DNA of 64,000 nt from Podospora bellae-mahoneyi (Eukaryota; Ascomycota; Sordariomycetes; Sordariales; Podosporaceae). The DNA lies in NCBI RefSeq assembly GCF_035222275.1, contig NC_085882.1, forward strand, positions 2,239,501 through 2,303,500. Direction: 5' to 3'. A program made the translations under genes and the position numbers. Under the pieces are notes generated by a model. The model was given only the letters and a program-made list of their open reading frames with translations. It ran no database searches and was not told the origin of the DNA. Below, piece after piece: positions 34,897 to 44,216 of this stretch (position 1 is the stretch's first letter; every line of letters begins with the position of its first letter).

Positions 34897-37031
34897 ATGG
34901 CTCCCCCGATATGGCTCGTCTTGCGAGGCATCAAGGAAGGGAGCGAGACCTCGTCCTCGGCAGCGGCGGAGAGAAGGAACCCTTCGTACAGCGAGCCGTT
35001 GGTTGGCATGGTCATAAGTGTCATCCTGGCCATGGTCTCGCTAGTTATTATCTCCTCGTTTCTGAGTATGTCCCTTCTTTTTCTGCCGAGCTGTCTTTGC
35101 TGACGAATTGACAGCCCAAAGGTATCTGGCGGTTAAGCTCTGGAGCAGACTCCCTTTTGTTCAATACTGTAGGTGCCCTTCCGTATGTCATCGTGGTGGC
35201 GGAGGAGCAGGATCACCGGCTAACGGGAAACAGTGGTGTTCGCTATCTATGCTGATTCCTTTCTGTTTGTGTTTGCTACTGGCATACTCCAGTTTGGTTT
35301 TGGTGTGGGATACTCGGTATCAGTGTGCGAATCAGCCATTCTATTGTGTCTGGCTTGCTATGTAACGACAAAGGTATGCTATTCGGCGGGCTCGTAAGGC
35401 TCTCTCGACGAGTGTGCTAATCTTGAATGAGTAGATTGTATGTGCTTGGCTCAGCTCATGTCTTGTATTTTTGCTGACAAGACCTAGCTTATCTACATGT
35501 TTCTGGTCGAAAAAGCCGTAAGACACTGCGGTCGCCATTGACGATTTCCCACTGACACGAGATAGTTCATCATACGATCAGGCTCCAAGAGAAGGCGCAT
35601 GACGTCGAAGCTCTATTTGTTCAACTCGTTCGGCATGATCGGTATGTTCTCGGAGGCCTTGACCGTGTTTATAGGAGCGGTCACTGACAACAGGGAACCC
35701 CAGGGGTTTATTGCGTTGTTGTCGTTATGAACTTCATCTAGTATTGCACCCCCTGTTGTCAATCTCAGCTTCCACGGCTAACCGACATCTCCAGTCGCAT
35801 CACGAGGGTGGAAAACGGCCAATGCATAATAGGCATGAGGAAGGAAGCCATGATCCCTCTGATAAGCTTCGATCTGCTCGTCAATGTGAGCCCGTTCAGT
35901 TCTTCTCTGTTTCCCGTTTGGATCCAAGGCTCGAACGGTTGCTAACAGTTCAATCATCAGATATATCTTACCTTGGTATTCTTAATACCATTATCCAGTA
36001 CACCGCTCTTCCTTCTCTCTGGTTCATTTCCGCCTTACTGACCTGGAATCATAGGAACGTACACGTGGAAGAACTTTGTCCACACACCTGGCAGTCGACG
36101 TCTCCGAACCGTGGCCATGAGAACTTTTGTGGGTTGTGTCTGCACATTGACCAGCAGCGTGGTGTAGGTTTCCCTTCACGCACTGACGGCGGTGACCTCT
36201 AACAAGTGCCACAGAAACCTATCCGTGCTTATGGCTCTCGATGGCGAGCCAGGCTGGGTGTGCCTGATGTGTTGTAATAGTGATATCCTCTTCAGTGCAA
36301 TTGTCATCCAATGGGTCACCTCCCGCGACAGCACTAGCTCGGCGGCCTCTACTGATTCTGTCAGCGGAGGAGCATCTCGACCACGAAGTCAGCACAACAA
36401 CCACACTAGTCACGGGGGAGAGGAGTTGGCCGGTCTCGACAACAGCCATCACCGCTGCAACGTTAACAACCGGCAGAAGGATTCTCTCGAGGGGGATAAG
36501 AAACAACAAGCGAGAAACAAGTCACTGAACAGAAAAGGCCTCGTGTCATCCACCGATGCCATCGTTGCAGACGCTGCCGAGATGTCGATCAACCACGCCG
36601 AGTTTGGAGGGGATGGGGATGTCTCGCCGCGAAGTACAGAGGTCAACACGGGGTGTTATGATGATGGTAGGGACAAGGAAACCAACAGGAGGCCGTACAC
36701 GAGCGGTTCGCTGACCAGAACGACGACAACCACGACGACGAACAACCCGCACGACGACGACGGCGCTGCTGCTGGAAGGTTCCCCCGTCTGCCGCCGGCG
36801 CTGGCAACATCAACCGTCCGGCACCACACCTCAGAAGTTAGAGTCGACGTTGATTACGGCGCGACGAGTCTGAGTAGCCGCGAGATTGCCGATGGGGAGG
36901 AGGCTAGGTTGGGGAACAGCATTGTGATTGGGTCTGGGACGAGCGTGTGCGGTGTGACGGATGTCACTGGGGGCGGGAGGTGGACAAAACAACCGCCGGC
37001 TTGGAGTCCGGGAACGGGGCCGGGGCTTTAG
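34897..37031 (+). CDS. uncharacterised polytopic membrane protein (six to seven TM segments), 11 exons
   Basis: Predicted 498-residue membrane protein of a family I know only as a conserved filamentous-fungal transmembrane protein; function unknown. Exons: 34897-35065, 35122-35168, 35293-35373, 35435-35437, 35488-35517, 35566-35641, 35704-35740, 35795-35885, 35961-35997, 36055-36163, 36215-37031. All junctions keep frame and use GT/AG. Exon 4 is only three bases (ATT, Ile100). Hydrophobic segments lie at about 37-57, 76-95, 100-113, 127-148, 164-190, 205-232 and 236-256. Conserved-looking stretches are VSVCESAILLCLACYVTTK, LIYMFLVEKAFIIR, SKLYLFNSFGMIG, CIIGMRKEAMIPLISFDLLV and GEPGWVCLMCCNSDILFS. 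The last 235 residues are polar, Ser/Thr/Asp-rich and probably cytosolic, with a Thr run. The layout is receptor-like, but no receptor motif is seen. Confidence 0.82.
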
Positions 37032-37236
37032 TGGGGTTCGAACTGGAGTTGTGGTGAACACCGGGATCAGTGCCAAAGGAGAAGCACGGTGAGCTATCCG
37101 ATCCTTGGGATGTTGAGGGGACATGTCGTTGAGGGAAGGGGGTGGAGGGATTGGAGGAGAAGGACTGCTGAGGAGGAGGGGACGGAGAAGGAGAAGAGGG
37201 GTGAGAAGTGCGGGAAGAGTTGGGGTTAAGAGGAGG

Positions 37237-37264
37237 AGAAGAAGAAGAAGAAGAAGAAGAAGAA
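37237..37264. repeat. (GAA)n microsatellite
   Basis: About nine tandem GAA units in the 3' flank of the membrane-protein gene, within a purine-rich stretch. Confidence 0.85.
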
Positions 37265-37664
37265 CAGGTGGGCGGGTAGGTAAGCAAAAGAGGAGTTTTT
37301 TCTTTGGTGTGTTTTACTTGTTTCGCACCCTAGGACTCTGGTTGGTTTGGATACCTTTTTGTTTGGGGGTTGACTTTTCGATGGTAGGATACATGATCTA
37401 CTTGCATAATGAACATTGATTATGGATCCTCTGGGGACCTGATGCTATGTGGCATGGAAGTCTCGACTGAGTGGCTATGATGAGATACAAAACTGATGGC
37501 AGAAAGACTTTGCCTGTGATAGGCGTGCCTGACCGTAGGTAACCATGGGGGTCGAGTTTCAATTATGATGACAGTGTTCTAACCATCTGAAAAGTCGCAG
37601 TCAAGAGGGGAGACAGAAGAAGTGAAGTAAACAAACAACAGTGAGCATAAAAGTCAAAAAGCTC

Positions 37665-37693
37665 ACCGGCCAACCTCTGGTAGGGTGGCCGGT
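37665..37693. repeat. 8-bp perfect inverted repeat (hairpin)
   Basis: ACCGGCCA (37665-37672) and TGGCCGGT (37686-37693) are perfect reverse complements separated by 13 bases. The stem lies about 20 bases before the tRNA-like segment. Confidence 0.7.
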
Positions 37694-37712
37694 TACGAAA
37701 ACCTTTCAGGAA

Positions 37713-37786
37713 GTTTTACCTAGGAATTGAACTCGGGGGCTATCAGCAACTTCCGAGATCCTTACCATTTGACCTGACTACAAGTG
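37713..37786 (-). pseudogene. degenerate tRNA-like segment
   Basis: On the minus strand, GGTCAAATGGTAAGGAT resembles the D-arm/A-box of glutamate-type tRNAs (GGTCTAGTGGTTAGGAT layout). It is followed, with nearly normal spacing, by a B-box-like GAGTTCAATTCC. The acceptor, anticodon and T stems do not pair properly, so this is not a functional tRNA. It may be a decayed tRNA gene, a tRNA-derived element or coincidence. Confidence 0.25.
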
Positions 37787-37822
37787 TTGTTGGCATCCTG
37801 GTAAGGATTCTGGGAGCTGCTG
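37744..37822. repeat. imperfect inverted repeat, 24-base arms
   Basis: The left arm (37744-37767) begins CAGCAACTTCC and ends ATCCTTACCA. The right arm (37799-37822) begins TGGTAAGGAT and ends AGCTGCTG. The arms match at 19 of 24 positions, and all five differences are transitions. The loop is 31 bases. It overlaps the tRNA-like segment. Confidence 0.6.
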
Positions 37823-38732
37823 TTGGGAGGTGGGTTGTGGAGGGGGGGGGGGGTATCAAGGTTGCTTGTTCCCTCCTTTTTTGATTGGTGAGGTGGATTG
37901 TTGGAAGACATGGGATGAGGAGAAGGAGAGGTAGGTTGAGTAAACAAGTGAAGGATTGCTCAACAACAGAGGTCTTCTCTTTGTTTGTGGGTTGTGAGTC
38001 TTTGTTGTGGTGTGTTATATAAATGGAGAGCCTTTTTTGCAGCATTGTCTGTTGGAAGGGCAGATAAGTAACTGTGATGTGCATGTAGTTTATATAGTGG
38101 TACCTATTGTTACGCTATCATCCTTGCAGCCTCTTCCAAACAAACACCTCTCTCGTAGATTCATTATCTGTTTCTCAGAGTGTTTGACGTAGCATTCCGT
38201 TCATAGGTGGTACCTTCCCCAACTATACAGCACGGTAAGGTACACTTAGTGATGTTTGTATGGCAACCAAAAAAAGAGAAATGCTTTCTGCCGCGTTATG
38301 CGACTCTATATTTATTTCGTAATGGATATCTGTATCCCCTCCCCTCCCCTCCCCTCCCCTTCCCATGTTGCCCAACCCTCCCTTCCTAAAATATACAATC
38401 TTTAAATATCCCCCCCTCTTGTTCATGTAGTGGTAATAGTGGTATCCAATCTTTCCCTTGATGTATAAAAAAAACGCCCAAAAAAATTCCAAAATGTTGT
38501 ATGTATGTGTGTCATGGCCCCCCCCCCCTTCCCTTATGATTTTCGTGGGGTGTTGTATGAAGTTCATCTTTCTTTTCGTAAAAGTCGTCATCAAGTTCGT
38601 TCGTTCCGTTATAGTAACAAAATCAAAACAAAAAAAAAATTACTGTCGTCCCTCCTTCTTCGCCGCAACCATCGCCCTCTCCTTCTCAACCAAAACCCAC
38701 TGCTCCCGTATCTTTTCCCTCCGACCTTCTAG

Positions 38733-40518
38733 TCACAAGTCCTTTTCGTGAACCTTCACCCGTCCGTTCAGAGCAGTGCCCTTGGCTCCCACCCTCGACA
38801 CCAACCTACGACGGGTCGTGGTGAGGCCACCAGCAATCTTGTCAATGACGGCAAGGAAAAGGACCTGGACGAGCCAGATGAGGAACCGGATGACGTAGTC
38901 CCAGAGCGAGTACCACGGCCTTTCCCCCCTGGCGAGGGTGGACTCCTCAAACTCAAAGGGGATGTTCGCGCCGAGGTGCTCGACGGCCACGCGGAGGCCG
39001 GAGCTGAAGCCATCTTCGTGGGTGCCTTGTCTCGTCCAGGCTCCCGCATAAGAAATCCCGCGCGTGTTTTGGATCTCGGGGAGGCGTTCCTGGGCCGCGA
39101 GGACGGACTTGTTGAAGATTGTGTGCCGGTATGTGTACCTCCCTTGGATGGTCTTCGGGTCGGGCTTGTGCAGCGGGTTGAGGGTGACGAGGACGTCCCC
39201 AAAGGCCGCGCGGGGGATTTCCTGGAGGATGTTCATGTTGTATGTGAGGCAGACCTGGTCAATGTGGCCCGAGCCGGTCATGGGGGAGGACCGGGAAAGG
39301 TAGTTGAATGATGTCCAGGCTTCGTACCGCTCTGGCATAAGAGAGAGGTCAGAATGCAAAAAGACCTCGTTCGTGGAGGTCTGGAAGGATCGCAGAATGG
39401 AGTCCTCTGCTTCGGTTGCCGAGTCCCGGATGATGGAGAGGGCTTGGTCGCCGTGGGTGGCGAGGATGACATGGTCGAATACCTCCGACTTGCCGCCGGT
39501 TGGGTGGAGGGTGTGAAGTCTCAACCTGCCGTCCCGCTCAGGAGTGATGGAGATGACCTTGCTGTTGAGGCGGACGTGGTTGGATGGGAAGCCCTTCATG
39601 ACGGCGTCGATGTAGGACTTTGAACCGCTGTTGAGGGTGAGCCATTGTGGGTTCTTGGAGGTTGAGGCGAGGAAGTGGTGGTTCCACCTGAGTGAGGTCA
39701 GCCAACAAATTCGAGTGATGATGAGTCTCAAGGACACAAGCTTACATGAAGCGAATGAGTGTGGCGACGGGGAAGTCAAGTACGCATTTCTCCGGGCTGG
39801 TGTTCCAGAGACTCGCCGTGATGGGGGTGAGATAGTCATCCTTAAACTTGGTTGAGTAGCCCTCCCTCTCGAGGTACTCCCCAATGGTCTCCTCAGTTGG
39901 CTTCTCGGCGCGCAAGACGTCCAGCGCAAACTTGTCGAAGCGCCAAATGTCAAAGACCAATCTCCACATTCTAGGTGAGAAGTAATTGCTTCGCTGGCAG
40001 AAGAACGCATCTCTGTTCAGGCTGGCCCACTCGAAGCGCCCTTGGTCTCGGGACACCGAGAAGGACATCTCAGTGGGCGCGGTTTCCACCTTCATCCTCC
40101 TAAGAAAGTTCAAAAAGTTCGCTGTCCATGCATTAGTGCGGCTCACTTACAAACAGCCCTGAGCAAAAGGAAACAGGGGTGGATGAGGAGCCTCCTTACG
40201 GTATGTAGCTTCATTCATGACCATAAACCCAGCATCGACCAAAGTCTTGTACTTTCCCCTCGTGAACTCCACCGTGTTAGCATGACCGCCCAGGCGGTCA
40301 GCGGCCTCGAAGATGTACACATCATGAGGGCTCCGGTTCAACGCCCACAGCGCACCGATGCCCGCTACACCACTGCCCACCACGGCCACCTTCTTACGCG
40401 GATGGGGGTTCCCTCGTTGAATCATGAGGAAGTAGAGTGCCTGAAACGGCTGAACAAAAGAGGGACGACCAAAGAACGTGGACGATGAAGAGGAAGACTG
40501 ACGGGGAGCGTCGGTCAT
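38733..40518 (-). CDS. FAD-dependent amine oxidase-family protein (NAD/FAD-binding, COG2907-like)
   Basis: Predicted flavoprotein of 549 residues. Exons on the minus strand are 40518-40200, 40121-39746 and 39687-38733; the introns are 78 and 58 nt with GTAAGG and GTAAGC donors. The dinucleotide-binding motif is VAVVGSGVAGIGALWAL (residues 44-60), the acidic end of strand 2 is Glu71 in IFEAADRLGGHANTV, and GFMVMNEATYPNFLNFL follows, as in the bacterial and fungal COG2907 group of amine-oxidase-like proteins. Near the end are the flavin-binding segment YAGAWTRQGTHEDGFSSGLR and a hydrophobic stretch (WDYVIRFLIWLVQVLFLAVI) that may anchor it in a membrane. In bacteria such proteins are often encoded beside cyclopropane-fatty-acid synthase genes; no such neighbour is present here. 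The frame is open upstream of 40518 but without an ATG, so the start is secure. Substrate unknown. Confidence 0.88.
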
Positions 40519-43133
40519 GGGGCAGTTACAACCTTGGGGTGAACAAGGGTGGGAACAGAAGAGAATGCTGCAAGCATGGGAAGAGAAGGCGAAGAAAGAT
40601 TCCAAGGAGTGGGGTAACGAGACGTATTAAAAGACCTTGCTGTTTTCTGCCACATGCATATGATATTGCTCGAGGGTGGACACACCGCAGTTCCGGGCGT
40701 CAAATGGGAGGCCCAGGAGAGGTGTAACATGCATTGGTGCCAGTGTAGCTGGCATCGCCGTGTCCACTCATCCTCGTTCCCGGCCAGGGGGGACACGCGG
40801 TTGATAGTCAAAATCTCAAAAGAGAAGCCTATTTGTTTCAAGGCCTGATCAAGCGCCAGCCCAAAACCGTCTTTGTAATGGATGTCTTGGGCAGCCGACC
40901 AGGGCTTTTCGAGCTTCGAGAGGCACGACATTTGTGCAGGCACGCATGGCCGGCCAGACCGATCCGATCCGTGTTACAAGGGTCGATTTTGAATCTTTTG
41001 GCATGTTCAATTCTTGATGCTCCAGGCCGATAATGCACCTAGCATTCAAGTTTTTTTTTTCTTGCTGCTGAAAAGCATGGCAGCGGCAGTGAACAGGGGA
41101 AAATTCGAATAGCGGTGGCTGGCAGAATGGATTCTCGTATGTCAGCTCCGAGGTCAACTCAGCTTCGAGGTGGCAGGTATCTATCTGAGTTTCAGTCTCA
41201 GCTTCAACTCATGTGTCCACTTTGACGACCCTCCAAAGATGACTCCATTCAGGAGTTTTTCCAGTCCCCCTTCATCTCATCCCATGAACAAACAGGGGAA
41301 GAAGACACGAGAAAATGGATTTCTCTCTTCCAAACTCGGCAGCGGTTGGCAGTCACCGTTGAGTTTCATCGCCATCTTGTTATGCAGCAGCCAGGGCGGG
41401 CAGTGGGCCAATTGCTATCAACCACAACAGCAGCCCAGCCCCATCAGGCCCTGGCGGTGGATTCGGCCAGCGCAGCAGGTTGCAACACAGCTGATTTTCC
41501 CGCATTAGTGTCGGCCTGACATATGGCGAGGCTGCATTTCCAAGGGAACTGGATATATATATCAGCCATTAATTGGACGAGGGGTTGGGTATCGAGATGT
41601 CTGCAGGCCGTCACATGCTGACCTGCCTTGATTGACAATTTGATGACACTGAACTGACTTGAAGTTGGGTTAGGGTTATGACTCTCACCGCACGCAAACG
41701 CACGCAAACGCACGCAAAGCCACCTTTGCTCAAGCCACACAGATGAAAAATTCTCTTCGACCGACGATGAAAACCGACAATATCGTCGTTCAACAAAGGA
41801 CACATTTGACCATGGTCATGGAACCTCCCGAGTATCAAGTCCCGCAAACATCTAATCATCTCACAGCCATCACACAAAATCAGAACACGATTTGAACAAA
41901 AAAAATGTTGAGGCCTAACGGGATCGCCCACTCATCGCACAGCTTTTACCCTGGGCTAGTAGCAATTCTTGAGACTCCTTCTTCTTCTGCCCGGCTTAAA
42001 TCAACCCGGTGCACAGCTTCTCCAATCAGAATATGTCTCTCGAAAGAAACAAAATCCCAAAAGGAAAATTCGCACCGGGCCAGAATTTCTGCGTTTCACC
42101 GGGGTCAACTTTCTGAAGAAGAAAAAGAGGAAAAGAAGAGATAAAATTTTGGCGCGCGCGAAAATATTTTATACCACCAGTGGAATTAGGATAGGGCAGT
42201 GATTATTGGTCTGTGCGGGATGTTGGGTGGGGCAGAAGGAAGGAGTGAGGGTTGGGGTTGGTGATGGCTTTTTAGATTGACTTCGAACCATCTGGTGATG
42301 TTTTCGAATAAAAGATGCGGCGACAACAGGAAGTTGGCAACCGGAGTCATGTGTAACTCGCAGGCATACTTCGTGCTACGAGCACACATGCTTACATTCA
42401 TGGCCAGCTCACGTTCTTAAGGCACGGACCCGCTGTTCCAGTTCTCGACAACATGACATAGGAACGAAAAGGGATTTGACTTTGTAATTGCAAGGTGGGA
42501 ATTACAAATGTCTTGACGGAGAGATAGGTTCTTCATCATAAAGATATGGCCATGGTCAACATGGTAGCATCATGACGTGTGGTGTACAATGCCGGTGGTT
42601 CGTCATACCACTGGTTGGATATGATAGAAGGACGTGGTGATGGTCTCAACCTAGATGACCCTATTGTAACACTTTTGTATAAAGTCATCTTCATTCACAA
42701 ACGCGTCACATCCCATAAGTTCCACTACAAGGTATTTATATTTTTGGTTTTTTTATTTCTCTCTCATTAAGGTATAAACGGTGTGAAGCATCCAGAGAAA
42801 AATACGAGCCAGTCATATCAACAACAACAACGACCAGAAAAAAGAAGTCCTAAGGGGAGGGGGGGATTGTAAAAGTAAAAATAGAAAGAAACATGAAAAG
42901 AAAATAAAAAAAGTCTACATCAGAAGCATTGGTATCTCCCCTATCCTTCAACTTCGCCTTATTCATTGTCATAAACGCACTCGCCAAAAACACCTTGCCA
43001 CCCTTTTCCATGTGATTCTCCCCCAGAAAATATACAATGGGGTATCATCTCATCCTGGGGCCAATAAAAAAAAGCAAATGCCTTTTTTATTTTTCATGAC
43101 GCAGCAAAGAAAATATCAAAGAGTCTTGTTGAT
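40519..43133. other. 2.6-kb intergenic region, no gene seen
   Basis: Holds the promoter of the amine-oxidase-family gene at the left and the 3' region of the cupredoxin gene at the right. Short frames have no domain signature. A short tandem repeat at 41691-41720 is listed separately. A/T content rises after about 42470. Confidence 0.5.
41691..41720. repeat. 10-bp tandem repeat, three units
   Basis: CACGCAAACG occurs three times in tandem, the last copy ending in AAAGC. Non-coding; no known function. Confidence 0.75.
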
Positions 43134-44216
43134 TTAAGCCCTGAACTTCTTGGCAGGGGCGGCAGGGGCGGCGCCGACCATGGCCATGGGGACGGCACCA
43201 CCGTAGCCGCCGAAGGAATCCCTCCCTTGGACGGCAACGTTGGGGAAGCCACCGAAGCTGCACTGGACGACGCAAGAGCAAGAGCCGTCGGCACCGATCT
43301 TGCCGACGCCCGGGACGAGGCCAGTGTTGGCAGCAGGGGGAGCAGTCTCAGTGCCGGCGGGGGGAGCAGCAGGAGGAGCGTTCGGGTCGGGAGCGGGAGC
43401 GTTGCCGGTGATGGCACCGCCGGCACCGTTACCCTTTTGCTGGATGGCGAGGGACTGGAACATGGCGTGGGTCTTCTCGGCGGTGGGGTTGATGGAGAAA
43501 ACCATGCCCTTTCCGCAGTGGTTGCCCTGGCGGCAGTAGAACCCTTTATCTCGGTGTTAGAACAGGCTTTCCAGACAGATACTGGGGTCAAACTTACAAA
43601 GAGGAGTGTCAACCATCACTTGCATAGCGACCTGGGGAGGGGGGTTGACGGTGTTGTTGGCGTTGGCCTGGAAACCAGAGTCCATACCACCGTCAAGAGG
43701 GTCGCAAGGAGTGTCGAAGGCAGACTGAGTGGCAGTGTGGTTTTGGCTGAGGAAGGTGAAGATGACGGTATCGCCAACGGAAGCCTTGAGCTCCTGGGGG
43801 CTGAAGGCAAGACCTTGAGGGCCACCGACGGTGACGCTGTGAGTAGCACCGCCGGCACCAACAACGGCATCGGGAGGGGGCTGCTCGACGGGGGTGCCGG
43901 GCTCGCCGGTGACGACGGCGGGAGGAGGGGTGGCCTCGTGCTTGACGGTCTCGGTGACGGTTACGGTCGAGGCCTGTCCAACAACAGTGGTAGGGGCACC
44001 ACCACCAATGTTGACCCAGAGGAAGTTGATGTTGCCGTGGCTGGGCTTGTGGACACCGATGAGGCGGGTGAGCTCAGCGAGCTGCTCGTCGGAAATCTTG
44101 ACGCTCTCGTGACCCTTTTGCAAATGTCCGTCTCTCTTCGCGGGAGCAACGTTGTGAACCGACTTCGCCAAGGCAAGGGGGGCCATGCCCAAGATCGCTG
44201 TTGTAGAGAACTTCAT
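43134..44216 (-). CDS. secreted cupredoxin-like (extracellular serine-rich/plastocyanin-like) protein
   Basis: Predicted extracellular or cell-wall protein of 342 residues with a type-1 copper fold. Exon 1 is 44216-43598 and exon 2 is 43543-43134; the 54-nt phase-1 intron has a GTAAGT donor, CTAAC branch and AAAG acceptor. A signal peptide (1-17) is followed by a Lys/His-rich propeptide-like part, then a Val/Thr/Pro-rich linker (78-115). The cupredoxin domain (about 124-230) includes FSPQELKASVGDTVIFTFLS. All four expected copper ligands are in place: His160, Cys210, His215 and Met220, the last three in the segment WFYCRQGNHCGKGM that the splice junction builds. Cys171 and Cys216 could form a disulfide. 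The C-terminal third is Pro/Ala/Gly-rich and has a CSC motif (DGSCSCVVQC), without an obvious GPI signal. Physiological role unknown. Confidence 0.87.

Larger units (their letters stand above)
37032..38732. other. convergent intergenic region
   Basis: This spacer holds the 3' ends of the membrane-protein gene (plus) and the amine-oxidase-family gene (minus). It includes a GAA repeat, a tRNA-like segment with two hairpins, a G run near 37840-37852 and CCCCT repeats near 38337-38360. No protein gene is supported. Confidence 0.5.

Noticed and set aside
35169-35252. Continuation of the membrane-protein frame past the GTAGGT donor (VGALPYVIVVAEEQ...)
   Set aside because: The frame stays open and looks protein-like, but it ends in TGA with no good donor in phase. 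The GTAGGT donor with the CCAG acceptor at 35292 restores the conserved FGFGVGYSV segment. Kept in mind as a possible retained-intron form.
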